Below, piece by piece: positions 1 through 8,183 of a stretch of 38,099 bases of DNA. Position numbers and translations under genes: made by a program. The notes under the pieces were generated by a model. The model saw only the letters and a program-made list of their open reading frames with translations, was not told the DNA's origin and ran no database searches. Every line of letters starts with the position of its first letter. Position 1 is the first letter of the stretch. Origin of the DNA: Clostridiales bacterium (GTDB taxonomy: Bacteria; Bacillota; Clostridia; Peptostreptococcales; Anaerovoracaceae); contig JAAYHV010000109.1 of NCBI GenBank assembly GCA_012744355.1, positions 1 through 38,099 on the forward strand, in the 5' to 3' direction.

Positions 1-363
1 AAAGAAATGATAAAAATGGTTAGAGGCGAAGCGGGAATCAAAGCTCTTTTAGGTACGACCGATATGAGACTTGTAGAAGAACAGCTGAAAAATGGCGATA
101 AGGAAGCTGAACTCATATACTCGGCTATGGCATATAAAGTTGCCAAAGCCATAGGAGGAATGGCTACAGTACTAAACAGGGACCTTGACTGCATAATATT
201 AACAGGTGGCATAGCATACTCTGAATATATCGGCGATATAATTACAGAAATGGTTAAAACAATAGCTCCAGTAGTAATTGTGCCTGGAGAATACGAGATG
301 CAGGCGCTAGCGTCAGGTGCTGTGAGAATTTTAAGCGGCAAAGAAGAAGCAAAGAAATATTAG
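1..363 (+). CDS. buk: Butyrate kinase, C-terminal part (gene begins left of window)
   Basis: The reading frame is open from base 1 and ends at TAG 361-363, so only about the last 120 residues are present. They match the C-terminal half of the ASKHA acetate/butyrate kinase fold: LLGTTDMR, then a helical stretch, the nucleotide-binding LTGGIAYS turn, and APVVIVPGEYEMQALASGAVRIL near the end, which is typical of butyrate kinase rather than acetate kinase. The enzyme converts butyryl phosphate and ADP to butyrate and ATP in the cytoplasm, the last ATP-yielding step of butyrate fermentation. A branched-chain (isobutyrate-type) kinase of the same family cannot be excluded from this fragment. A phosphotransbutyrylase gene would be expected to the left, outside the window. 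The next gene follows after 12 bases, so the two may share a transcript. Confidence 0.9.
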   Translation, partial: KEMIKMVRGEAGIKALLGTTDMRLVEEQLKNGDKEAELIYSAMAYKVAKAIGGMATVLNRDLDCIILTGGIAYSEYIGDIITEMVKTIAPVVIVPGEYEMQALASGAVRILSGKEEAKKY

Positions 364-375
364 AGGAGGAATATA

Positions 376-1254
376 TTGAGCAATAGTAAAAAGGGTTTAA
401 TTGCGGCGATGTTATCAGCGGTGCTATTTGGGTTTATGCCGATAACGGCCAAATATTTATATAGTTTTGGATGCAGCACAATTACAGTTGTTTTCTTTAG
501 ACAGATAATGGCGCTACCTATTGTATTAGTTTTATTTGCCAAGTCCAAGAAAGTTAAAATGAGCAAAAAGGAGTTTTTTGAAGCTTTTAAAATAATAGTA
601 ATTGGTATGCTACTTACTCAAACTTTACTATATGCATCGTATAGATATATATCCACAGGACTAGCTATGACTGTACATTTTAGTTATCCTGTTTTTGTTG
701 TTTTAGGAATGCTGATATTCTACAAATCAAAATTAACATGGGTTAAAGGGATATGCGTAGTACTTTGTACTTCAGGTATCATATTGTTTTATGATCACGT
801 AGAAGGAATCGCAATTAAGGGCATGCTTATAGCTTTAATTTCAGGAATTTGTTACGCTTACTACATAATTAAATTAGCCAATTCAAATTTAAGATTTATG
901 CCACCAATGCAGTATGCAGTACTATTTATTACAATTAATTCTGCAGTGCTCTTTGCTTACGGAACTGCTACAAAATCACTGGAATGGCAATTCCCGTTAA
1001 GGTTTTGGATAGTTATGTTCTTATTTGCTATAATAATAACTATTGTTGCAGTGCTTTTGGTGCAATATGCAGTTAAATGCATTGAGCCACATACAGTCTC
1101 AATATTGAGCACTTTAGAACCGATAACAAGCATTATTGTAGGGATTATTTTCTTGAATGAAATATTGACATTAAGGACTGGTTTAGGAATGATTTTAATA
1201 TTAGCCGCGGTGCTAATTGTCACATTATTTGATAAAGAAGCAGAAGAGGTCTAG
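376..1254 (+). CDS. EamA (DMT superfamily) transporter
   Basis: A 292-residue, very hydrophobic protein with about ten predicted membrane segments arranged as two homologous EamA halves (roughly residues 5-140 and 150-285). Landmarks are the N-terminal AMLSAVLFGFMPITAKYLY segment, the ALISGICYAYYII start of the second half and the SILSTLEPITSIIVGIIFLNE motif near the C-terminus. Such proteins are inner-membrane exporters of amino acids or other metabolites; the substrate cannot be read from sequence. The start is TTG at 376, chosen because AGAGGAGGA lies 6 bases upstream and no ATG is better placed. It sits between butyrate kinase and a lysine exporter, so an amino-acid efflux role is reasonable but inferred. 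Confidence 0.85.
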   Translation: MSNSKKGLIAAMLSAVLFGFMPITAKYLYSFGCSTITVVFFRQIMALPIVLVLFAKSKKVKMSKKEFFEAFKIIVIGMLLTQTLLYASYRYISTGLAMTVHFSYPVFVVLGMLIFYKSKLTWVKGICVVLCTSGIILFYDHVEGIAIKGMLIALISGICYAYYIIKLANSNLRFMPPMQYAVLFITINSAVLFAYGTATKSLEWQFPLRFWIVMFLFAIIITIVAVLLVQYAVKCIEPHTVSILSTLEPITSIIVGIIFLNEILTLRTGLGMILILAAVLIVTLFDKEAEEV

Positions 1255-1258
1255 ACAA

Positions 1259-2197
1259 ATGTTTATGACTATTATGCCTTTCGCATGCTTAACTGCAGGA
1301 GTGGTAATGGGTCTGCGTAATATGCCGAGTAAATTCTATTCTTTGGCAACGATTGTTACAAACGTAGCACTAGTTTTTCTAATGGTAACAATCGGTGCTA
1401 ACGTAGGAATCAATGATGATGTAATGAATAACTTAAATACGATTGGTTTAAACTGCGCACTGATTTGTCTTCTGGCAATATCATTTAGCGTAATTTTTTG
1501 CTATATAGTTGAGAAAAAACTTATTGACTTTGATAAGATTAGTAAAAAACTGAATAAAGACAATATTAAAGAAGAAAAAAAACAAAGTAAAATTGACCCG
1601 ATATTAATAATTATTCCATTTAGCATTATACTAGGAGTTGGACTTGGTTATTACTTTATACCAAGTGGTTATGCTCATATATTAAACTACTGCCTGATAG
1701 TATTTTTAATATTTTTATACACAAGTGTAGGGATAGGAATGGGATCAAACATTGGAGTTTTTAAGTTTATAAAAGCAATTGGATTAAAAATAGTTTATTT
1801 AATCATCGCGATATATATAGGAAGCATAACAGGCGGAGCTGTGGCTTCGCTAATTACAGGAGTGCCACTTAAATATGCAGTTATTTCAGCAAGCGGTCTT
1901 GGTTATTATAGTTTAACAGGAGCAACGATGATGCACTTTTATGGCGCTGAGGCTGGAGTATACGGATTCATGGTAAACGTTATGAGAGATTTATTTACTG
2001 TTATATTGATTCCGATATTTATGAGAATATCACCAAGCGCGGCGATGGCGTCTGGCGCTGGAGGCAATATGGATACTCTTTTGGTTCCAGTTACGAAGGC
2101 TGTAGGCAAAGAATTAGGTGTAATAGCCCTTGCTATAGGAATAATTATAACAATATTAGTACCAATTATATTGCCGATTCTTTGTACTGTAATATAG
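1259..2197 (+). CDS. lysO: LysO-family lysine exporter (DUF340)
   Basis: A 312-residue multi-spanning membrane protein. The C-terminal half carries the family signature: IGSITGGAVASLITGVPL, the SGLGYYSLTG stretch, GAEAGVYGFMVNVMRDLFTVILIP and the GGNMDTLLVP segment with its conserved Asp, all typical of LysO/YbjE. The N-terminal half has the usual LTAGVVMG start and a MVTIGANVGIN motif; residues about 95-120 form a charged loop rich in Lys between the halves. The family exports L-lysine and toxic lysine analogues. I place the start at ATG 1259, 8 bases behind AGAAGAGGT; an open frame extends to TTG 1217 but overlaps the previous gene and lacks a ribosome binding site. No lysine riboswitch is visible, since the gene follows the EamA gene by only 4 bases. 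Confidence 0.85.
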   Translation: MFMTIMPFACLTAGVVMGLRNMPSKFYSLATIVTNVALVFLMVTIGANVGINDDVMNNLNTIGLNCALICLLAISFSVIFCYIVEKKLIDFDKISKKLNKDNIKEEKKQSKIDPILIIIPFSIILGVGLGYYFIPSGYAHILNYCLIVFLIFLYTSVGIGMGSNIGVFKFIKAIGLKIVYLIIAIYIGSITGGAVASLITGVPLKYAVISASGLGYYSLTGATMMHFYGAEAGVYGFMVNVMRDLFTVILIPIFMRISPSAAMASGAGGNMDTLLVPVTKAVGKELGVIALAIGIIITILVPIILPILCTVI

Positions 2198-2211
2198 TTG
2201 TAAAACAAATC

Positions 2212-2256
2212 ACTTGACAGACACCTAGGGCTATGGTATATTATTTTCTGTCAAGT
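2212..2256. repeat. 10-bp inverted repeat bracketing the ylxM promoter
   Basis: ACTTGACAGA (2212-2221) and TCTGTCAAGT (2247-2256) are perfect inverted copies separated by 25 bases. The left arm contains the -35 hexamer and the right arm covers the probable transcription start. Because the left arm is not transcribed, this cannot act as an RNA hairpin; if functional it would be a DNA operator or looping site. Chance occurrence is possible. Confidence 0.5.
2214..2242 (+). promoter_or_regulatory. Sigma-A promoter of the ylxM-ffh operon
   Basis: A consensus -35 TTGACA (2214-2219), a 17-base spacer, and -10 TATATT (2237-2242) preceded by TGG, giving an extended -10. Transcription should start near 2249. 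It is the best -35 match in the window and fits the high demand for SRP and ribosomal protein S16. Confidence 0.85.
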
Positions 2257-2289
2257 AGTTTTACTTAACAGAAGAAGCAGGAGTAAAAA

Positions 2290-2643
2290 ATGATTAGAGA
2301 TATAGAGTATGCGAGTCTTTTGTTTGATTTTTACGGAGAATTGCTTGCAGACCAACAAAAAATTGTTATGAGTCAATATCACGAAGAAAATTTATCTCTA
2401 ACTGAAATAGCTGAAAATTTGAAAATTACAAGGCAAGGCGTGCATTACGCACTTAAGACTGCGGAAAAAACCTTAAAAGATTATGAAGATAAATTAGAAC
2501 TTGTGAAAAAATATTTACAAAATCTTAAGACTGTTGAAAATGCAAAAGATATGTTAAAGGATTTAGTAAAATTGAGGGAAGAAGAAAAAAAAGAAGTACT
2601 GGTTTGTAAACTGGAAAAGAGTTTAAACTCTTTTATAGAATAA
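2290..2643 (+). CDS. ylxM: YlxM, UPF0122 helix-turn-helix SRP-associated protein
   Basis: A 117-residue protein with a sigma-70 region-4-like helix-turn-helix in the first 65 residues: LLFDFYGELLADQQKIVMSQY, then LSLTEIAENLKITRQGVHYALK, which is the family signature. The remaining residues form a long charged helix. YlxM proteins are encoded next to ffh in Gram-positives; work in streptococci links them to the SRP (binding to Ffh and 4.5S RNA), although the fold suggests DNA or RNA binding. The start follows GCAGGAG by 7 bases. It is the first gene of the operon and lies 15 bases before ffh. The inverted repeat over its own promoter raises the possibility of autoregulation, which is inference only. 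Confidence 0.92.
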   Translation: MIRDIEYASLLFDFYGELLADQQKIVMSQYHEENLSLTEIAENLKITRQGVHYALKTAEKTLKDYEDKLELVKKYLQNLKTVENAKDMLKDLVKLREEEKKEVLVCKLEKSLNSFIE

Positions 2644-2658
2644 ATATTTGGAGGAACT

Positions 2659-3999
2659 ATGGCATTTGAAGGATTATCCGAAAAATTACAAGATACATTT
2701 AAAAAACTAAAAGGAAACGGCGTATTAACAGAATCAGATATTGATCAAGCAATGAGAGAAGTTAAGCTGGCTTTATTAGAAGCTGACGTTAACTTTAAAG
2801 TGGTCAAATCATTTGTAAAGAATATAAAAGAAAAAGCTATGGGTAGTGAGGTAATGGACAGCCTTACCCCAGGCCAACAGGTCATAAAAATAGTTAACCA
2901 AGAAATGGTTGAATTAATGGGAGGAACAGGAAGTAAACTTACCTATTCTCCTAGCGGATTTACCATATACATGCTAGTAGGTCTTCAAGGTACAGGTAAA
3001 ACAACTACTTGTGGAAAACTTGCAAACTATTTAAAGCAAACCGGTAAAAAACCAATGCTTTGTGCATGCGACGTATACAGGCCTGCTGCAATAGACCAGC
3101 TGGAAATTGTGGGCAAATCTGTTAACACTCCAGTTTTCACTATGAGAGAGTCAAATGACCCTGTTAAAATAGCCAAAGCTGCCGCAAAAGAAGCGGAGCT
3201 TAAGGGGTATAATGTACTTATAGTTGATACTGCAGGAAGACTTCAAATTGATGAAGCGCTTATGACAGAGCTTGTAGATATTAAAAAGGCTGTAAGACCA
3301 CACGAAATTCTTCTTGCAGTAGATGCGTTAACAGGCCAAGATGCAGTTAACGTAGCTGAAGGATTTAACGAAAAACTCGGAATAGATGGAATCATCATGA
3401 CTAAAATGGACGGTGATTCAAGAGGTGGTGCAGCGCTTTCAACAAAAGCAGTTACAGGAAAACCGATTAAATTTATGGGTATGGGAGAAAAGTTTGATGC
3501 TCTTGAAGTCTTTCATCCAGAAAGAATAGTATCTAGAATATTAGGAATGGGCGATATGCTTTCCCTGATAGAGATGGCGGAATCAAGTTATGATGAAGAA
3601 CAGGCAGCTAAGCTTGAAGCGAAGATAAAGAAAAATCAGTTTACGCTGGAAGATTTTCTAGAGCAAATGGCTCAGATAAAGAATATGGGTGGAATCGGGA
3701 AAATGATGGGAATGCTTCCTGGAATGAACTCGACGGGCATAAAGGATTCAGACATTGAAAAGAGCGAGCAAGAATTCAAGCAGATGGAGTCTATAATATA
3801 TTCAATGACTATAGAGGAAAGACAAAACCCTTCGGTATTAAATGCAAGCAGAAGAAAGAGAATATCTGCAGGATGCGGACAGCCAGTTAGCAAAGTTAAT
3901 AACTTAATAAAAAAATATGAAGAAGCAAAGAAAATGATGAAACAGTTTAGTAACCCAAAAGCGCTTAAAAGAAATAAGATGCTCAGAGGTTTAGTATAA
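2659..3999 (+). CDS. ffh: Signal recognition particle GTPase Ffh
   Basis: A 446-residue protein of normal length for Ffh. The N domain (about 1-90) carries the [12 protein letters not shown] motif; the G domain (about 100-295) has G1 GLQGTGKTT at 108-116, DVYRPAA, the DTAGR G3 motif, and [14 protein letters not shown]; the Met-rich M domain (about 300-446) has the GMLPGM finger loop and the [10 protein letters not shown] helix-loop-helix that binds 4.5S RNA. With 4.5S RNA it recognises signal sequences on the ribosome and docks on FtsY at the membrane. The 4.5S RNA gene is not in this window. The start follows TTTGGAGGAAC closely. rpsP begins 19 bases downstream behind its own AGGAGG. Confidence 0.98.
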   Translation: MAFEGLSEKLQDTFKKLKGNGVLTESDIDQAMREVKLALLEADVNFKVVKSFVKNIKEKAMGSEVMDSLTPGQQVIKIVNQEMVELMGGTGSKLTYSPSGFTIYMLVGLQGTGKTTTCGKLANYLKQTGKKPMLCACDVYRPAAIDQLEIVGKSVNTPVFTMRESNDPVKIAKAAAKEAELKGYNVLIVDTAGRLQIDEALMTELVDIKKAVRPHEILLAVDALTGQDAVNVAEGFNEKLGIDGIIMTKMDGDSRGGAALSTKAVTGKPIKFMGMGEKFDALEVFHPERIVSRILGMGDMLSLIEMAESSYDEEQAAKLEAKIKKNQFTLEDFLEQMAQIKNMGGIGKMMGMLPGMNSTGIKDSDIEKSEQEFKQMESIIYSMTIEERQNPSVLNASRRKRISAGCGQPVSKVNNLIKKYEEAKKMMKQFSNPKALKRNKMLRGLV

Positions 4000-4018
4000 A
4001 ATTAATAGGAGGAATATA

Positions 4019-4258
4019 ATGGTAAAAATCAGATTAAAGAGAATAGGTGCTCATAAAAAACCTTTCTACCGAGTAGTAGTAGCTGATTCACGTTCACCTA
4101 GAGATGGTAAGTTTATCGAAGAAATTGGTACTTACGATCCTCTAAAGGAACCTGCTGAAGTTAAAATCGATACTGAAAAAGTACAAAAATGGTTAGCTAA
4201 TGGCGCACAGCCTACAGAGACTGTTAAACGTCTTTTAAAACAAGCAGAAGTACAATAA
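4019..4258 (+). CDS. rpsP: 30S ribosomal protein S16
   Basis: A 79-residue basic protein starting [20 protein letters not shown], with the [20 protein letters not shown] stretch that identifies S16. It binds 16S rRNA and is needed for 30S assembly. The start follows AGGAGGAATATA. Its position between ffh and khpA is the common Firmicutes arrangement. The C-terminus is short, as usual for Gram-positive S16. Confidence 0.98.
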   Translation: MVKIRLKRIGAHKKPFYRVVVADSRSPRDGKFIEEIGTYDPLKEPAEVKIDTEKVQKWLANGAQPTETVKRLLKQAEVQ

Positions 4259-4274
4259 GAAAGCGGTGATGCAC

Positions 4275-4508
4275 ATGACTAATCTAGTTGAAGCGATTGC
4301 AAAATCACTAGTAGCTAAACCTGATGAAGTAGTTGTCACCGAAGTTGAGGACGGAAATAGTTCTGTAATTAAACTTAAGGTTGCACCAGACGACATGGGT
4401 AAAGTGATAGGGAAACAGGGTAGGATAGCTAAGGCAATAAGAACTGTTGTGAAAGCTGCTGCTATCAGACAAAACAAGAGAGTAACAGTTGAGATTGTAG
4501 AAGACTGA
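4275..4508 (+). CDS. khpA: KhpA, KH-domain RNA-binding protein
   Basis: A single type II KH domain; the RNA-binding GxxG loop is GKQG in MGKVIGKQGRIAKAIRTVVK. KhpA (YlqC) forms a heterodimer with KhpB/Jag in Gram-positives and has been tied to cell elongation and small-RNA interaction. I start it at ATG 4275 (MTNLVEAIAKSLV), because the family begins at this point and GGTGA lies 5 bases upstream; GTG 4266 and ATG 4269 in the same frame would place the start on top of that ribosome binding site. The resulting protein has 77 residues, the usual length. It is the last gene before an intrinsic terminator. Confidence 0.93.
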   Translation: MTNLVEAIAKSLVAKPDEVVVTEVEDGNSSVIKLKVAPDDMGKVIGKQGRIAKAIRTVVKAAAIRQNKRVTVEIVED

Positions 4509-4524
4509 TTTACTTTAAAAGTAT

Positions 4525-4550
4525 GGGAGCTCTTACGGGGTTCCCTTTTT
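4525..4550 (+). terminator. Intrinsic terminator after khpA
   Basis: GGGAGCTC (4525-4532) pairs with GGGGTTCCC-side bases 4538-4545, an 8-bp stem with two G-U pairs and a 5-base loop, followed directly by TTTTT. It closes the ylxM-ffh-rpsP-khpA unit; rimM restarts downstream. Confidence 0.75.
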
Positions 4551-4580
4551 ACTATAATCAAATAAAACACCCTTACATAG

Positions 4581-4609
4581 TTTACTTATTATACAGAATA
4601 TAGTAAAAT
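4581..4609 (+). promoter_or_regulatory. Probable promoter for rimM-trmD
   Basis: TTTACT (4581-4586), a 17-base spacer, TAAAAT (4604-4609). The -35 match is moderate, but a promoter is expected here because a terminator precedes and rimM starts 32 bases later. Confidence 0.5.
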
Positions 4610-4640
4610 GTAAAAGGAGTATACTAGATGTGGGGGAATT

Positions 4641-5156
4641 ATGGAATTAGGAAAGCAGATAAAAATAGGCGAGATAGTATCGGCTGTCGGGATAAAAGGT
4701 GAGGTTAAAATCTACAATTTTTCCAATGTGATGGACCGTTTTGAAGATGATGAGTTGTTTTACCTTGGAACAAGAGAAAACAGTAGCAAGATGACCATAG
4801 ATAGCATTAGGTATCAAAAGAATATGCCTGTTGTCAGATTAAATGGTGTTACAGATAGAAACGAAGCGGAAAGACTGATTGGAAAAGAAATATTCATAAG
4901 CGAAGCAAGTCTTCATGAACTGCCGGAAGACACATTTTATGTTAGAGAGTTAATAGGAGTTTTGGTATACGATAAAGAACTAGGATTAATTGGAGAAGTT
5001 GTGGATGTGCTTCAAAATACAGCACAGGATTTGTATAAAGTAAAAACAAAAGAAGGCAAAGAAGTTTATATACCTGCTGTAAAAGAGTTTGTACTAAGCG
5101 TAGATATTAAACAAAATAGAATCGATGTTAAATTGATTCCCGGATTTATGGAGTAA
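4641..5156 (+). CDS. rimM: Ribosome maturation factor RimM
   Basis: A 171-residue protein with the two RimM barrels. The N-terminal domain (about 5-90) opens with KIGEIVSAVGIKGEVKIYNFS and contains NRNEAERLIGKEIFI-like residues; the C-terminal PRC-barrel (about 95-170) has LPEDTFYVRELIGVLVY and VYIPAVKEFVLSVDIKQNRIDVKLIPG. It binds S19 in the 30S head and assists 16S rRNA maturation. The start follows GGGGGAATT. trmD starts 2 bases after its stop, so the two are translationally coupled. Confidence 0.96.
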   Translation: MELGKQIKIGEIVSAVGIKGEVKIYNFSNVMDRFEDDELFYLGTRENSSKMTIDSIRYQKNMPVVRLNGVTDRNEAERLIGKEIFISEASLHELPEDTFYVRELIGVLVYDKELGLIGEVVDVLQNTAQDLYKVKTKEGKEVYIPAVKEFVLSVDIKQNRIDVKLIPGFME

Positions 5157-5158
5157 TT

Positions 5159-5884
5159 ATGAAAGTAAACGTATTGACACTTTTCCCGGAAATGTTCGAT
5201 GCTTTGCAAAAAAGTATATTAGGAAGAGCCATAGATAATGAGCATATTGAACTAAATATTATTAATATAAGAGATTATACTAAAGATAAGCATAATAAGG
5301 TCGATGATACTCCTTTTGGGGGTGGGGCTGGAATGATTATGCAAGTAGAACCTATAAAATTAGCAATAGACAATAATAATTTAGAAGGTAGATGTATTTA
5401 TATGTCTCCAAGAGGTAAGCAGCTAGACAAAGAGATGGCCATGGGGTTAAGTGAACAAGATGAAATTACCATATTATGCGGCCATTATGAGGGCGTAGAT
5501 CAAAGAGTTATAGACATGTATGAAATGGAAGAGATAACTATAGGCGATTATGTGCTTACAGGTGGAGAACTTCCGGCCATGGTACTTATAGATACAGTGG
5601 CTAGATTTGTTAAAGGAGTATTATCTTCTGAAGAATCAACGTTGGAAGAATCTATTTATTCTGGGCTCTTAGAATATCCTCAATATACTAAACCAAGAGA
5701 AATTTATGGAGAAGAAGTTCCAGAGATTTTATGCAATGGAAATCATAAATTGATTAAATTGTGGAAACTAGAAAAGTCGCTTGAGCTTACTAAAGAGAGC
5801 AGACCGGACTTATTTGAAGGTTATATGAAGAATCATAGTAAATTGGATAAAGATGAGCTGAAAATCTTAAACAAGTTTAAATAG
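5159..5884 (+). CDS. trmD: tRNA (guanine37-N1)-methyltransferase TrmD
   Basis: A 241-residue SPOUT methyltransferase. Visible landmarks are MKVNVLTLFPEMFDALQKSI, NKVDDTPFGGGAGMIMQVEP, the YMSPRGKQLD strand, the trefoil-knot SAM site LCGHYEGVDQRV, and EITIGDYVLTGGELPAMVLID. It methylates G37 of tRNAs next to the anticodon and so prevents +1 frameshifting. GGAG at 5150-5153, inside the end of rimM, serves as ribosome binding site. In most Firmicutes rplS (L19) follows trmD directly; here it does not, and a new promoter and an HlyD-like gene follow instead. Confidence 0.97.
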   Translation: MKVNVLTLFPEMFDALQKSILGRAIDNEHIELNIINIRDYTKDKHNKVDDTPFGGGAGMIMQVEPIKLAIDNNNLEGRCIYMSPRGKQLDKEMAMGLSEQDEITILCGHYEGVDQRVIDMYEMEEITIGDYVLTGGELPAMVLIDTVARFVKGVLSSEESTLEESIYSGLLEYPQYTKPREIYGEEVPEILCNGNHKLIKLWKLEKSLELTKESRPDLFEGYMKNHSKLDKDELKILNKFK

Positions 5885-5887
5885 ACA

Positions 5888-5916
5888 TTGTAATAATTTC
5901 TTGTTTAATGTAAAAT
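5888..5916 (+). promoter_or_regulatory. Probable promoter for the HlyD-like/yggS/sepF group
   Basis: TTGTAA (5888-5893), 17-base spacer, TAAAAT (5911-5916), 19 bases before the start codon at 5933. It has no TGn extension. Confidence 0.6.
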
Positions 5917-5932
5917 GTAACGAAGGGCAAAA

Positions 5933-6925
5933 ATGAAAAAAAAGAAACTGCTAATTACAATATACTTATCGCTTGTTTTAATTATGGCAGCGATTGTTTA
6001 TCTTGTACCATCAATTGCTGGTATGCTAGAGCAGACGTATATTGCAGAGTATGGTAGCCTCAAAACCGTAGATGATGTAAAAGCTTGCATTATAAGAGAT
6101 GAGACGGTTTATGTGGCACCTGAAAACGGTGAAATTAATAGACTTATGAAAGAGGGAATGCTTCTTAAGCAGGGAACTAAAGTGGCTCAGTTAAACGGAA
6201 ACGGCGCTGAAGAAGCCAATGACAAGTACTCTCAAACCTTAATAATGTTAGGCGAAAGCACAGAAACTAATATTGGAAATATAAATAAAGCGGCTGGAGT
6301 GGTGACATATCATGTAGATGGATATGAGAAAAAATGGAATCCCAAAACCATTGGAAAGTTTACCGAAAATGAGTTAGAAAAAATAAGCAATACAAAAGTG
6401 CTGAGTATAGACGAAACCAATTTTCATAAGGGGGACCCGATTTTTAAAATCGTGAACAACGGAGGCTGGTACATAATATACTTTATAAAAAATTCTAAAG
6501 CAAATCTTTATGCCGAAGGCGAAAGCGTCAATGTTAGTTTTAGTGATGATAACGTCGAGTGTGTAGTTGAGAGCATAGAAAAAATTGATAACCACACAAA
6601 AGTTGTACTTAGTTGCAATAGATACTATGCAAGGTATACGCATGTTAGGGTAGAGGAGATTTCAGTACTAATCAACGAAGAACAGGGAGTTATATTAGAC
6701 AACAAAAGCATCTTTGAGCTTGACGGACAAACAGGAGTTTATCTGAAAAATAAGTTGGACGAAAATGTGTTTAAACCTATAAAAATAATTACTACCGACA
6801 ACAAGAAATCTGTAGTGTATTCTAAATACTATAACGGAGAAGATGGAATGCCTATAGAAACAATAGAACCTTTTGATGAAGTTGTTAAATCACCTAAGGT
6901 AATCGAAACTGGTAAGGAGGAATAA
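5933..6925 (+). CDS. HlyD-like membrane-anchored protein of the sepF region
   Basis: A 330-residue protein with a basic N-terminus (MKKKKLL) and one membrane segment at about 7-28, after which the bulk should lie outside the cytoplasmic membrane. Residues about 50-90 (CIIRDETVYVAPENGEINRLMKEGMLLKQGTKVAQL) look like a biotinyl-lipoyl-like half-barrel as in HlyD/membrane-fusion adaptors, and a second such strand set follows around GAVVTYHVDGYE-like residues 120-130. No partner transporter gene is nearby. Proteins of this type are often found upstream of yggS and sepF in Clostridia, which suggests a role in envelope or division, but none is established here. The ribosome binding site (GAAGG) is weak. 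The next gene starts 2 bases after its stop. Confidence 0.7.
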   Translation: MKKKKLLITIYLSLVLIMAAIVYLVPSIAGMLEQTYIAEYGSLKTVDDVKACIIRDETVYVAPENGEINRLMKEGMLLKQGTKVAQLNGNGAEEANDKYSQTLIMLGESTETNIGNINKAAGVVTYHVDGYEKKWNPKTIGKFTENELEKISNTKVLSIDETNFHKGDPIFKIVNNGGWYIIYFIKNSKANLYAEGESVNVSFSDDNVECVVESIEKIDNHTKVVLSCNRYYARYTHVRVEEISVLINEEQGVILDNKSIFELDGQTGVYLKNKLDENVFKPIKIITTDNKKSVVYSKYYNGEDGMPIETIEPFDEVVKSPKVIETGKEE

Positions 6926-6927
6926 TT

Positions 6928-7623
6928 TTGACAATATCTAGAAACATAGAACAGATTAATAAACAAAAAACCCAAGCAGCGATAAAAGCTGGCAGAAATC
7001 CAGATGATGTTACTTTGATGGCGGTAACCAAATTGCACAACGTAGAAGAAATTAACGAAGCAGTAAAAGCAGGAATTGCTGACATCGGAGAAAATAAAGT
7101 TCAAGAGCTACTGAGCAAACATGATGATGTTTTATCTGTAAATTGGCATTTAATTGGTCACCTTCAAACCAACAAAGTTAAGAGCATTATAGATAAAGTG
7201 GTTATGATACATTCTGTTGACTCACTTCGCCTAGCAAAAGAGATAAACAAGAGATCCAAGCAAAAGGATCTTGTAATGGATGTACTCGTTCAAATAAATT
7301 ATGCTAAGGAATCTACTAAATTTGGGATTGAGGCTGATGAAGCCCAGGAGCTTATTCGTGAAATCTCTGAAAAATATGAAAATATTAGAATTAAGGGGAT
7401 AATGTGTATACCTCCCTATGAAGATAATCCAGAGGATTCTAGGAAATATTTTAAAAAGGCAAAAGAAGATTTTGAGAATTTGAAAAAAAAGAACTTCAAC
7501 GACAGGGTTTCTATGGAATATTTGTCCATGGGAATGTCAAACGATTTCGAAGTTGCCATCGAAGAAGGTTCAAATATAGTAAGGGTAGGAACTTCGATTT
7601 TTGGAAACAGAGATTACCGCTAA
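6928..7623 (+). CDS. yggS: YggS/YlmE/PROSC-type PLP homeostasis protein
   Basis: A 231-residue single-domain alanine-racemase-fold protein. The PLP lysine is in the LMAVTKLH strand; further family marks are ADIGENKVQELLSKHD, NWHLIGHLQTNKVKSI, LVQINYAKESTKFGIE, GIMCIPPYED and SMGMSNDFEVAIEEGSNIVRVGTSIFG. The family binds pyridoxal phosphate without known catalysis and keeps vitamin B6 and amino-acid pools balanced. The start is TTG 6928, 8 bases behind AAGGAGG. It lies directly before sepF, the usual order in Gram-positives. Confidence 0.95.
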   Translation: MTISRNIEQINKQKTQAAIKAGRNPDDVTLMAVTKLHNVEEINEAVKAGIADIGENKVQELLSKHDDVLSVNWHLIGHLQTNKVKSIIDKVVMIHSVDSLRLAKEINKRSKQKDLVMDVLVQINYAKESTKFGIEADEAQELIREISEKYENIRIKGIMCIPPYEDNPEDSRKYFKKAKEDFENLKKKNFNDRVSMEYLSMGMSNDFEVAIEEGSNIVRVGTSIFGNRDYR

Positions 7624-7672
7624 GTTATTAATTGTTAATATCAATTTAATATAGAAAAATGGAGGAAGAAAA

Positions 7673-8176
7673 ATGGGTTTCGCAGATGCTATGAGAAAAC
7701 TAGTCGGTCTTGAAAGTGAAGATGAGGAATTAGTAATAACTGAGGAAGAAGTTGAAGCTGAAAGGCAAGTTATTTATGGTGATGGTAAAGAAAAAAGCAT
7801 CAAATCGGGAGAAAAATTAACAGATAAAAAAGAGCCTCCTGCTAGCTATACAGATAAAAAGTTTTCAGTTAATGCATCTAGCTCATTTAAATTAGTGGTT
7901 ATAGAACCAAAGAATTTTGACGAATGTAGGAAACTTGTTGATAGCCTAAAGGCTCGAAAGCCTGTGATCATAAACTTGGAAATGGTAGAGACAGAAGTTG
8001 CCCGTAAAATATTTGATTTTTTAAGTGGAGCAGTATATGCTCTCAATGGTAATGTTCAAAAAGTTGCTAGTAACATTTTTATTTTTGCACCAGAGAATGT
8101 GAATATTTCCGCATCGGTAGAAAGAGATACTACTGCCGATTTTAAAGAAGATAAAAACCAAAGTCCGTGGAGGTAA
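7673..8176 (+). CDS. sepF: Cell division protein SepF
   Basis: A 167-residue protein. The N-terminus MGFADAMRKLVGLESEDEE is the amphipathic membrane-binding helix; an acidic, variable linker follows to about residue 65; the conserved SepF/DUF552 domain (about 67-150) contains FKLVVIEPKNFDECRKLVDSL, KPVIINLEMVETEVARKIFDFLSGAVYALNGNVQKVASNIFIFAP. SepF tethers FtsZ to the membrane and is needed for proper septum formation. The start follows TGGAGGAAGAAAA. It is followed after 7 bases by yggT. Confidence 0.96.
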   Translation: MGFADAMRKLVGLESEDEELVITEEEVEAERQVIYGDGKEKSIKSGEKLTDKKEPPASYTDKKFSVNASSSFKLVVIEPKNFDECRKLVDSLKARKPVIINLEMVETEVARKIFDFLSGAVYALNGNVQKVASNIFIFAPENVNISASVERDTTADFKEDKNQSPWR

Positions 8177-8183
8177 AAATTGT

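Noticed and set aside
1217..1258. Longer lysO from TTG 1217
   Set aside because: It overlaps the EamA gene, has no ribosome binding site and adds a charged stretch foreign to the family.
2212..2256. Divergent promoter from the right arm of the ylxM repeat
   Set aside because: The right arm gives TTGACA on the minus strand, but no -10 hexamer lies 16-18 bases from it.
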